DNA of 64,000 nucleotides from Polyodon spathula (lineage: Eukaryota; Chordata; Actinopteri; Acipenseriformes; Polyodontidae). Below the pieces are notes generated by a model. The model saw only the letters and a list, made by a program, of their open reading frames with translations, was not told the DNA's origin and did not search any database. Both the position numbers and the translations under genes were made by a program. Positions 34,491 through 46,100 of this stretch are shown in pieces; position 1 is the first letter of the stretch; the number at the start of each line of letters is the position of its first letter. Location: positions 1,058,001 to 1,122,000 of the forward strand of contig NC_054553.1 in NCBI RefSeq assembly GCF_017654505.1. Reading direction: 5' to 3'.

Positions 34491-36481
34491 ATGGCTTTGC
34501 AGCTAGCAGTTGTATGCATTCTCTTCAGCCTCACCAGGGCAGATCCTGTAGCCCTGAAGGATCATGCTTCAGTTTTGGCTGACAGCACCCTGAGTCTGGG
34601 CCTGAACCTGTACCAGACCATGGTGAAAGACCAGAACCTGAGGTCAGAGAACATCCTCTTCTCTCCAGTGGTGCTGGCCTCCTCGCTGGGCGTGATGACT
34701 ATGGGCGCCAAGGAGAACACCGCCAGCCAGGTCAAGTCGGTCCTGAACGTTGACCTCCAGGATGACAAGCTGCATCCGGCCTTCTCTGCACTGCTCGGTG
34801 AGGTCAGCGATGAGAAGGCCCGCAACACCACCTGGAAGATGGGCAGCCGCTTGTACGGCCCCACCTCGGTGAACCTCCAGCCTCAGTTTGTGGAGAGCAG
34901 CAGGAAGCTCTACAATCACGAGCACGCCAAGGTCAACTTCAGGGACAAGAGGAGAGCCCTGCAGTCCATCAATGAGTGGGCCTCCCAGAGCACCATGGGC
35001 AGGGTGGCTGAGGTCACCAGAGAGCTTCCCGGGGCTGATGGAGCCCTGTTCATCAACGCCATGTACTTCAAACGTAAGCACAACACCGTTACTGTTAGCA
35101 TGGTATTAAAACCTGTTCAGTTTCTCACTTACAACAGACCTTATCCCAACATCAATGTAAGGTCTGAGGGATTCAAGTTTTATGTATATTTAATAGAAAA
35201 CCCACAGTGATTTATGCCCCCTCTTTGTACACATGTGTATGCTATTTAAGGGAGGATATTTGACATGCTTAACCAGTGTCTCTTTTCTTTAACAGCCCAC
35301 TGGGAGGAATCCTTCCATGACAAAATGGTGGATAAGCGAGGGTTCATGACCTCCCGTACCCACACAGTGTCCGTGCTAATGATGCACCGCACAGGTAGGG
35401 GACGCCCACTGCCTCATGACTGCAGCTCAGACTGGTGTGTTTTTATAGTTCTCTAACCAGCTCTGTGAATGTGCCTTCAGCTCCTCAAGGGTGCACGATG
35501 TTAAGTCCCCTTCATAAAATTACAATCCTTTTTCTAATCCTCATGTGGACCTGAAAGCTGGTGTGCCACATTTGTTGGTCCACTAAAATATACTATGTTA
35601 CCCATCTTTCTAGTCTAGTAAACTAGCAAACATGTCTGAATTCCCTAAAGTGCCCTGTGTTGTCATTTTTTAGGTTACTATAAGTTTTATGAAGACAATG
35701 AGAACAGGCTAAATATTCTGGAGATGCAGTTGGCCCACAAGCATTCCAGCATGGTGTTCATCATGCCTTTCCACGTGGAGCCCTTGGAGAGGGTAGAGAA
35801 GATGCTGACTAAGGAGCAGCTCAACCACTGGTTCAGCAAGCTGGAGAACAGGGCCGTGGCTCTGTCGCTGCCTAAAATCAACCTGGACGTCAGCCACGAG
35901 CTTCAGGTAGGAGTCGGGATCTCGGTGGCGGAGGAGCACCACTTGAACAGTGTCTCCCAAATGGTTTAAATGAACAACTGATTAACAACCCCTTAACTGA
36001 TACTTCACACTGTTTGGGGTACATCCTGAGGCTGTGTTGCAAGGATTCAGCTATTTTTATACTTCATTCGTTATTGATCACCTAAAACCCTGTTACTAAT
36101 AGGAATTCAGTGATTAATCTGAATTAGTTTTTTTTTTTTTTCTGACGTTCGCGTCTTTGCCTTTTTTTCTGTCTCCTACAGAAGCACCTGCAGGAGCTGG
36201 GCCTGACCGAGGCTGTTGACAAGACAAAGGCAGACTTCTCCGGGATGACTGGCAAGAAGGACCTGCATGTCTCCAGTGTCCTCCATGCGGCTGTCCTTGA
36301 GTGGGACACCGAGGGCAAACCCTTCAGCCAGGACATTTACGGACAACCGGAGTTCAAGTCACCCAAACTCTTCTACGCTGACCACCCGTTCATCTTCTTG
36401 GTGCGAGACAACAAGACCAACTCCATTCTCCTCATTGGCAGGCTGGTCAAGCCAAAGGGGGAAAACCGCGACGAGTTGTAG
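34491..36481 (+). CDS. serpinh1: HSP47, collagen-specific ER chaperone serpin
   Basis: A non-inhibitory serpin that binds procollagen in the ER. Coding exons are 34491-35073, 35296-35394, 35674-35906 and 36182-36481 (1215 nt, 404 residues; human has 418). Phases agree at every junction. It has a signal peptide ([17 protein letters not shown]), the serpin core [16 protein letters not shown] and [16 protein letters not shown], and a C-terminal RDEL retrieval signal. The MMHRTG and [10 protein letters not shown] segments, which carry the collagen-contacting Arg and Asp of mammalian HSP47, are conserved. NTT and NKT glycosylation sequons are present. The coding exon begins at the acceptor 34460, 30 nt before the ATG. 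The gene is tail to tail with igbp1. In human SERPINH1 is on 11q13.5 with WNT11, so this is probably one of the two fish paralogs; which one cannot be settled by eye. Confidence 0.96.
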
Positions 36482-39400
36482 GAATCCTTTTTTAAAAAAA
36501 AAAAAAAGCCTGCAGTGTTCCAGGTTGCACATTCCAAATTTTGCTGTAGTTTTTAAAAAAGTAAATAACTCAAGTTCAATTGTTACACACTTCGAGTATA
36601 TTGTAGAAGATGATAATGGGTTAATGTGATGGAGAATCATGTTTCTATACAATATGAATAGTCAAAAAGAAATATCCAGAGATGTTTCCAACTGCTGACT
36701 GGAAACCATGACAATGCCGTCCTTCTTATCCTGAGCAGCGTGGATATAGAAGCAGGGTATTACGATATACCTTTTTATATAGTCTAGTTGTATGTTTGCC
36801 AAGACCTAATGCCATGCATTCCATTAAACAGTGTTGGTAATTAAAAGCAGTATGGGCAGACCTGGTTTTGAACTCCTAGTTGCTGTAGGTTTCAATGTCC
36901 AATTTCTGTGTGATTTGGATTCTTGTCTCTGTAATACCAGTAATTTGCCCAGCCTGTTACACCACACAGTGAGGGTATTTCCATTGTCTTTCGATTTCTC
37001 TTTTTAATAATAAATATTGCAAGTTCCAATATTTTTTTTCTAGGGATCTTGGAAATCTCAGGAGAATTTTTTTTTAACTTTGAGCCACTGATGTTATTTG
37101 CTTAATTTAAGATTACTTTTTTTTTATATGTGTTTAATAAAAAAAAATATGCAAAGTCAGTTGTCAAGTTTATCTTGTTTTTTTAACCCATGCTGTACCA
37201 GTAGCCCTTATTCCACAACTTTCTCCACAAGCTATTAGCTGCAATACCATTTTTTTTATTAGTTGCTGATTGGCCACCAGCCAAACAATCTTAGCACCAT
37301 GACTAATTCATAAGGATTGGACAAGAAGGTTTTGGTGTCATTTGCAACCCTCTTTATAATGAGTGCTTACATCAGTCTGTAATGCAGTGTAGTATGAGCA
37401 CAGTTTGCTGCTGAGGCAGATTGGTTTCTATATATAGTGATATGACTGAGCAGAGAACTATGCAGACTCCAGACACAGAACACCGATTCCCACGGTGGGG
37501 ACTGCAGAAGATGCCAAGAATTCAGCCTCTGCCAGGGTTACATCCTGGGCAGAGCTGAAGAGATTTCCCCTCTCACTGCAAGTCCAGATTCAAAGCTGCT
37601 GGACGGTGCTATTTGTATAACCTAGTATCAGTGAAAGCATTAAATACTTCCATCAGTTCATTGCTGTGGAGTATTCCAGTTCTGAACAAAGAAAACATAA
37701 TACAGTACATTCTTCAAAAGCTGTCACTAGACATTATTTTACCGGCTACATTTGAAATTGAACAATGTTTTTTTTTTAAAAAAAAGGCTGTACTTGAAGG
37801 CAGCTTTTAAAATGTGACTGTTTAGAAATCTGCAGGTAAAAATGTATTTTACTCCCACCCTTCTGAACGGCCCCTAAGGTATCAAGGGAGCAGATGGTGA
37901 TCTCTGATTGATCTGCTTCCCCAGCTCTAAATAGATGTTTTTTTATTTATTGAAAAGGCTATTAGTTGTGTGCACTGATAGCAATTAAAACACACCATGC
38001 AAGATATGAATCATTGTGTAACCTTTTTATTTAAAGAAACAACATATTGTAAAACACTACACAGGTCTGCCTTAAATATATTTATATAAAAAAAAAAAAC
38101 AACAAAAAATAAATTCAAACAATTCGTACTCTTACAAGCATCCACAATTCTGTAGCTTAGCTTCTGCAGAAAAAAAAAAAAAAAAAAAAGAAAGTTTTGG
38201 CTTTAACTCCACCCAATTCCAATGAAGATTATCAGTGGCTATGAACTGAATGTACTTGAAGATACTCAAGATGCAGATTTTTAGTTACTAACAGATCCTC
38301 ACTGGTACAAATTCCACGACATTCACTTCAGTGCCGACACAGCAGTGCCTGGGCTTTTTCAATGCCACGCAATCATTGACCTTAACAATGGTCAATACAT
38401 ATGAACTTTAGCAGTGGGTTCTCATGCCCTAAACACACTTTTACAATCCAAACCTCAAACTGCCAGCTCCACTTGCCTGTTGTTGACGTACATTACGTTT
38501 TTAAAGACTACAGTATGTGCTGGAATACCTCAAGAATTCTGAAGTGACTGCATTAGCAGCTCGCTGCATGGTGCAATAAAATAAAGAAATTGTTTCTAGA
38601 GCTGGACATGCTGAAATTCACTTGACTCAAATTTCATTTTACAGGGGCTAGCTGCACCTCACCACTGGATAATAATTTCATTCAATTAATACAAATTCCA
38701 GATATTTATTTTAATTAATTGGGATGACATCACCCTCCTTCCCAGTTTCACATTCGATGCATGCTTTATTACACTTTGCTATGCTTTTATAATGTGGAAC
38801 TTTTATAAGGGTCAGTTCAGAACAATCAAACATCTGACAGCCCATGTGCATCTGTTTAGTGAAAATGCTGCAAAACTCCAGTGTCCTATCTTGGTTTAAG
38901 CATTGAGGACACTTGGATTCTCCACTATTTAGGTCAGTTGGAGGTCTAACTAATGCATTAATGCATCTTCCTCAAACACAGGGGATTTGTCTAGGTTTCA
39001 TTTGGCTGAATAATCTTAAAACAGCAGGAAACAAAGTCACAGTCTAAACATGCCTCAATCTGCCCTTAAATATGCTATTACTGTATAATACTGCATTTGT
39101 CCCAAGCTTACTTGTAGGACAGGAGCACATCTCAAGGAATCAAATTTAAATGACAGCTTTTAAATATTTTTTTATGCAGTGCTTTTCAGCAATTCTTACA
39201 GGCAAATCTCCAATTTATACTAAAGATGCCTTTGAAAACAGAATCAAGAACCAGGCATGTTATATCTGTGACCCTCACAGTTTAAAGTTGAGACCTGAAT
39301 AATCAATTCACATAATCAATAGCTATTTCTGCATTCTGAATCCCCAGCCTCACCCCTCCCCTTCAACCCAGCTGAAACACCGGCCAATCAGTTTGCAGCT

Positions 39401-39513
39401 CGGGGTTATTTATGTGTCAAATGCAGGTAACAGACGCTCATCCCCGCTGCACATGAAGCCAGCAGGAGCAGTTTATTTCTGTAGCACTAAGAGTCCAGCA
39501 GGCAGCGAGATTG
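36482..39513. other. Convergent 3' ends of serpinh1 (+) and igbp1 (-)
   Basis: No coding exon. On the + strand AATAAA at 37009-37014 and 37136-37141 are candidate serpinh1 poly(A) signals. On the minus strand TTTATT at 39472-39477 (about 40 nt past the igbp1 stop) and at 38026-38031 are candidate igbp1 signals; the distal one would give a UTR of about 1.5 kb. The two UTRs appear not to overlap. Confidence 0.45.
38170..38189. repeat. Poly-A run
   Basis: About 20 A in a row in the presumed igbp1 3' UTR (poly-U in that transcript). Confidence 0.9.
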
Positions 39514-42500
39514 CTAGCCCATGTTCTTCCTGTTGCCGCAGCCTCTCCTGTGCGTGTCTTTCCAGTTGTCCCAGTCCCGAGCTCTCTGCAATGCTTCCTC
39601 ATTATCGTTTCCTATCTGTCTCTCTTTCTCCTCCTCCTCACGCTCCTCGTTATCAAGGTCAGCTGCAACAGAGATGAGGGAGCCTCATACAGTTACCAGG
39701 ACAGAAGCCAACCACCCCCTTTGTGTTACAGCTGTACTTGCTAGGCCTTGAATTTCTTAATTTAATATCCCATTGGTTATGATAGCAACACCGTATGTGA
39801 AAAACATACAAAGAAATGAATGGAGAGTCACCGACACATTTTTTCAGTTTTATAGGCAAAGCATATTAAACATATTGTCTAATCCTTCACAACTACCAGT
39901 ATATAAAAAAGGACAATCTGTAATTGAAATGTGTATTGCCTGCCATTCCATGATACTTTAAAACTTTGATTTTTATACTGCCATCTACTGGTAAAAAAAA
40001 ACAAGTATAAAAACACGCCAAAGACATCAAACACAGCAGGTTACATGCATGGAAATGAAAAAAGATAGACAGACAAGCTTAAAACTACCAAACTACTAAA
40101 CTAAACTAAACCTAAAACTACTTAAAACTACTAAACTCTCCTGAGAGAGCCAAACAGCAGCTTTTAAATATAAATATGTATTTGCAATCTGACCAGGGTT
40201 GCAGATCTTGTAAATGCTGACCAGGATCATGTACACTGGAATTGTTCTATTTTGATGCTTTTTTTTCTTGCCGCCTTCTCCTGCCAGGACCCCCTTGTAA
40301 ATAAGATGTCTCTCTCAGGGGCTCTATCCTGGTTTAATAAACACAATTGTAAATGTGTACAGTACCTGCACTCTTTGGGATCCCCTGGTCTGGGAGAGCT
40401 CCTTGTCTTCTGTGCTGCTCATACCAGTCATTCACAGTCATGGTCGGGAGGCTTGGATAGCCTGCTCCGAATACTCTGCAACACCAAAACGCTCTGTCAG
40501 CACGGCTCCATATGGGAAACGACACGATTTTATTAAGAGCTAAATTAGACAGACCACAGGCGTTTTGTTCATGCTTAATATAGAAGCAAGCACCTTCTCT
40601 GAAAACAACCAACAACCCACATGGGTCTACAATTAAACTTCACATGTATACAGCTCTAAGATAAGGTAGTCCAGGATTAGTGCTGCTCAGGGTCTGTGAA
40701 ACTAGCCCTGAAACAGCTTAGTTAGCTACATAAGGTTAGTCTCTGTGTAAAGTTAGTTTGTGATGTGCTTGATTGGCACCTAACTAAGATATAAAAGATA
40801 TACCAACCCATTATAACAAGCCTACCTGGCCTGGACAGCATCTTTTGTGAGAATGAATGGTTTCATTGGCGGCCTCTGCTGCTGTCTAGATGAGTGTGCA
40901 GAGTCCTAACCCAAACAAACACATATAAAGTCACTGCAAATAAGACTGCAAAGAGTATACAAGCTGTTTTAAACATTTTACTAAGTCAAGGAGAATGCTT
41001 CAATTCACCCAACTAACTACCAAATCACGTCCCTGTGGACACGTAAGAGCAAGGATGGCCAATCATGGTCTTGGAGGACCACCCCACTCCAGGTTTAACA
41101 GGCACAATAGTATAACAACCACTTCAGGGTATGGATGTAAGGTTAATTGGTTCAATTAAACACTTCAGAACAGGGTTGGAACAAAGACCACGACTGGAAG
41201 TGCCAACTTTGGCCACCTCTGCTTAACAGCTACACTGTTGTCAGTGCCCATAACCTTACCCCACAAAAGCTGAATAAAACATGAAATGTGTACCTTCTTC
41301 AGGGAGCCCATCTTCTTGAGGATCTGCACCTCCTGGTCGATGCTCTCGATCTCCTCCAGTGCGATGGTAACCCACCTGCGTGCATTCAGCAGGTAGAAGT
41401 CTCGCACCACTTCATCCTCCGCCTGCCCGCTGTCCACTGCCACTCTGATCTCTGACAGTTTGGCTTCTGTCTCCTTCTTCTGATTATATCTGTTTGTAAA
41501 AAAAAAATAAATGCAATAAATGAAAGTGAAATGAAATGAGCTTGATTGTGTCAGCTTACACCAGGTGTGGCCAAAGTTGGTCTTTCCAGTCCTGGTCTTT
41601 GTAAATTGTTAAACCTCCACCCAGACCCTGAAGAGGTTCACTTCTCACTGCAACTGTTAAACCTGGAGTGGAACAGCCTCCAGGATCATGACTGATTGGA
41701 CACCCCTGACTTACACAGACATTGGTCCACATCACAAATCCAACAAGCTATTTGGCACAATGACTGACAGGCAGTAATAAATCACCTAATTAATTTCATA
41801 TCCAAATAAATATTAACAAGAGATGTTAATTTAAATGAAAAGCAAGGAAGTGTGCTGACATAACACATTAATTTAAATATGCAGTTACAAAGCTACAGCT
41901 CCTGCTCAATAAAAGCGCTTAACAAACTCCTGAATGAATCAGTACATTAATATGTATTTTAGGAGGTACTCCCCTTTCTATCTTGGCATTTCTGTGTACT
42001 GCCATAGCCACCAGGTCAGGGGGGTTAGGGGGCATGGCAGCAGCCCCGCTGCTCGAATCCTCCCCTGTTTCACTGTTTTCTTCGGGGCTCTGCGTTGGTT
42101 TCGGGAGCTCGAACTTCATGATGTTATACTCTTTGCAGCGTTTTAAGAAGTCCAGGAAGTAAACCCTGGCCTTCTGCACCTGCTCCAGACGCTTGGATGG
42201 GTTTGTCTCTTTCATCGTGAGTGCGCCCAGGAGAGCGGGCAGCAGCACGTACTTCAGGTCTGCCGTGGCGACTTCCTCCAGCTCTTCATTTCGACTGGGG
42301 ACAAACACACAACACGGGCATTACGCTTTAAAAGACACATGCATACACGTAAAAAGATATGCAGACATACATACAGATCAAACATGGAATAACGTTTACA
42401 GTGAAGGCAACACATTATAATGTTTCCTTAGTTATTAGTAGCTCTTAACGTTAGAATAGCAGTATGCATCGGGGATGGGAATAAGGCTCCCATTGCTTAG

Positions 42501-43159
42501 CAGTTTGATCCATTTTTTTTTTTTTTACTATGGTTCTACTATGAGTTTAAGACACACCTGAGCTTGTTACTGATGCACTGGGGCTAGTAAAACCTAGACT
42601 CTGTTAATTTCGTCTCTTGGTCGTATTGGCAAAATGACCACTCGCACTGAAGCAGAAAAGCTGGATAACTGTTTTAATAGTGCCTTCTCGTTTTGTTTTC
42701 AAAAAGTTAATTTATTCTGTGACCTGTCAGTGAAGATAGGGCTGTGCACAGCGACTAGACATTCTGCTATAATACAGAAAACAGCAGAACACCTAAATAC
42801 ACTTGGAATCGCTTAAACTGGTGCATAGTGGTTACATTTATCACAGCATACAGCTACCAATGCGTTTTCCTATGGATAGGCCTCACCCAGACCTGCGGCT
42901 CGTTTGAATCTCGCCCCGGTGTTGTGTGAGACGCAATCGGGCGGTACCTGAACAAGTCGAGCTGGGCGACCATCCGCGTCGCCTCCTCTAACTTGGAGAC
43001 AGCGCGCTTGATTTTAACTTGGACCGGGAGGGATGAGGTCGGCTCGTTCGTGCTTTCCACTTCTTCATAGAGCTTCCACCCGTTGTCTATTAAATCGGAA
43101 AGTTTGGGCTGATCTGCATCCGACGCTTGGCTCTCGCTTGTCACTGCCGCAGATGCCAT
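39514..43159 (-). CDS. igbp1: Immunoglobulin-binding protein 1 (alpha4, TAP42 family)
   Basis: Alpha4 binds and stabilises the free catalytic subunits of PP2A, PP4 and PP6. Minus-strand exons are 43159-42948, 42294-41970, 41479-41294, 40905-40826, 40475-40366 and 39662-39514: 1062 nt, 353 residues (human 339), ATG at 43159, TAG at 39514. The TAP42 region is helical: [36 protein letters not shown], then [14 protein letters not shown], whose RNAK matches the Arg-x-x-Lys pair reported to bind PP2A in mouse alpha4. [54 protein letters not shown] and the tail [12 protein letters not shown] are diagnostic. At the exon 2/3 junction the only canonical pairing drops the usual Tyr-x-Gln of the R-Y-x-Q-K-K-E motif. 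The gene is on Xq13.1 in human. Confidence 0.95.
41052..41222 (+). repeat. Dispersed repeat copy A, left of igbp1 exon 3
   Basis: It begins GGATGGCCAATCATGGTC, contains CACTCCAGGTTTAACAG and ends near CCAACTTTGGCCACCTCTGC. The same sequence occurs in reverse orientation at 41567-41708. Ends of the element also pair with each other in part, as in a MITE-like element. Confidence 0.8.
41567..41708 (-). repeat. Dispersed repeat copy B, inverted, right of igbp1 exon 3
   Basis: Read on the minus strand it matches copy A (GGTGTCCAATC, then CACTCCAGGTTTAACAG, then a CCAAAGTTGG-type end). The two copies are inverted around igbp1 exon 3 (41294-41479), at about 70-90 bp from its ends. Confidence 0.8.
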
Positions 43160-46100
43160 TTTCTGTTTCGGAAGATCTGTCAGGTTTGGCTGCTCACAGC
43201 TTCCGTACAGTTCTGTTCTATGGTTTCCTGTGAGTGCCGGGACACCATAGAACTCGAAAGCGTTGCAACAGAGTGGCTGCTGTACTGCGTTCCTGCTGCT
43301 CGCTGTGTGCACCGTTAGATTTGCATAGGAATATTTAGTCCCGGGATGAATCAAGTTATAATTGATCTGTAGCATTTGTATTTGTGTCATAGCGTGCTAT
43401 CTGAATGTAACAAGTAACATTATTGCGACAATGTCAATTAAAAAAACGTATAGACGTTTCATTTAAGAGATACACAACTGATCAAATATTTTGTCCACCA
43501 GACAAAAAGAAATATGAAGAACTGTATCACCGCGATTCTGTCTTAGCACCGCGCGTATTTCCTTTTCAAGGTGACGTGTGCTTTTGTGCCAACGGACCAA
43601 ATTTCGGTCAACATCAAAGCACGCATTCCCTTTTTCCATCGTTGCATTACCTTAGCACAAGGTGTCGCTGCACTCCCCGTTTCTGTATGACACTGCTAAT
43701 ATAATGTTGAAATGTATACACATTAACACCATAATGTTAAAAACATTTAAACATGTCATCAAAAAAAGTATAATATGTTGAGTTTTGCATCTACTGTGTA
43801 ATACGTTTTGCATCTATATTAATACCTCACAGGATAATAATATGCAATAGGACTGTCTGTTTTTTATTTATTTTCACAGATACACGTGTAAAGTAATGTT
43901 GCCCCATTTAACCATTTGCATGGTATTAGCACTCGCATTATAGCATTAGGATTACAACCAATGCGGGTGATGTAAGGATACGCGCAAAGTGTTTTCCAAA
44001 CAACTCGGTTTCGTGCTGAGTGACCTCAGCCATAAGGACTCTCAGCTCCTTCTCAGAAAGCTGAACTGCGTTTTGTTTTTAGTTTGGTATAATTGATTGT
44101 TCTTTATCGAGAGTTACAGAGTCAGTCCCTAGAGCTCTCCTCTTGCTCCTGTAGACCCTGGCTCCCCCAGACTTATGTTTTTTGGCTTCTGTTTTACATT
44201 GTGTAAACCTGTTATGCAGGCAAATCTAAAGGAAGTAGCCCCCACAGGCACAGCACGAGTCTAGGAGCTTGAGCTGCATTCAGAGGCACACTCGCATCAG
44301 CCCTCCGTGCAGCCAGCCACTTCCTACCCGGGACAGGCATCCCCACAACGCTTGCAAACGCCAGCGGTGAGATCTGACACATTAGCACAGTGCAGCCAGG
44401 CTTGGACAGTACCTGTTTCTGAAAGCTATGCTAGAGGACACTGCTTGCTGTATACTGCTTTTTGAGTACCCCTGGGTGTACAGAGCCAAAAATGCAGTGC
44501 ATAAAGCTAATACTGTGCGGTCAGCCTGTCTGGATAATGATCTAACCATTCTACCATACGCTCAGTCCTGACTGTGGTACTGAGGAGCTCTTTGAAAATA
44601 ATCCTCCTGTATGAGTTCAGTGGGTCCCTGAATGGTTGCCCATTGCACTGAACATCAGGGGCAGGCTCCCTGCTGTCGTAGCATTTGTGCCGAGACTTTT
44701 AAATGTGCACATTGCGCTGGCCCTTATTGCATATCCACCAAACCTGCTTAACTCAGCTGTCAGACTGAAAAGAAGAAGATGGAGGTCTCTGGTGAGTCAC
44801 ATGAGCAAAGCCGATTCTCTCATTCCCTTCTAAAGCATTGGGTTCTGCTGCAGGAGCAGAGCTAACCTCACACGGCTACCCTTCACCTCCAGCTAGTTCA
44901 GCTTTTCACAGCTGAAAACAGCTCATCTTTGAGATTAATGCTGGAAATTACAACGCCAATCAAGTTTTAAAATGGGAACTGCTCCGATTTTTCTTTTTTA
45001 ATTCAATTTTTAACATTTTTTAAAAGTTTGTGTGAACTTTATGGCATTTGAGAAGTTGCCCTTAAAAAACATATATGCATTATAAATATATATTTTTTCT
45101 TCTAATATTTTGTAGCTTTAATAGTGATGGGGAAGGAGTCTTTTCGACACATACAGAAGACAGAAAATACTCCCACGCCTGTGTAGATTCAGAATGACAA
45201 TGAGGACAAATATCTGAAATATTCTCGGCAGATCTGCACTGCGACATTCCTGAGGATGTTAATATTTACATGTGTGCTCATTCGGAGTCAGACTTCCCAG
45301 GGGTCGGAAGGAGCTGTTTACGCCTGTTTAGACTTCAGAGCAGAGAGAGACGGATTAAGGGACATCGTTTATGATTGATACAGTTACAGCCCCCACTCTG
45401 TGTGCACATTTCAAATATATACACAGTCAATAGATTTAGTTTGCATATGCATTCAGAGGCCCTTCTAAAAGTATTAACTGGAGTCTGTAAAATTTGAATA
45501 AAAAAGTGTATCTTTCAGAAAAGAAATGAGTGAAATAGCTTATTAATTTTATATTGATACAGTGGGAAAGTGAATAAGGAAAACTAGAATTTGGCTATTG
45601 TAGCAAACTGCAATACGTTATATACATGACTTCAAATCTGCCCAAGTACACATCTGTTTAGCTGCCAGTAGCATGTGCTTGTGAACATCATGTGTTCACC
45701 ACATATGATTACAGCAGTATTGAAATTAGAACATGCAATTACAAAGGGGTGATATCACGTGTGCAATTATAGAAGGTTTTTAAGGTGCAGTTACAGAGGG
45801 TCAATGTCACATTCTAGGATTTTTCTTACAAACACCCTGGTACCATTATTGGTAAGCGTGTGAATTAGTTTCATTGAGCAGTCTTCTTTAATTCCAACAG
45901 GAATGCTTGCACCCAACGCAGGTTCTACACCTACAATCGTGTTCCTCACCATGGCTAAAAAGTCTGGCCTGCCAATATGAACACTCCACAGCACCTCCAG
46001 GGACGCCTGTCTCTTAAATATCTCAAATATAAATTCTACGACGACACTCTGCTACAGAATGTCTTGAAGGGCTGTCTGTCCTCATTATCCTTGCCCAGTC

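Noticed and set aside
34562..35081. Minus-strand frames over serpinh1 exon 2
   Set aside because: Shadows of the GC-rich HSP47 coding exon.
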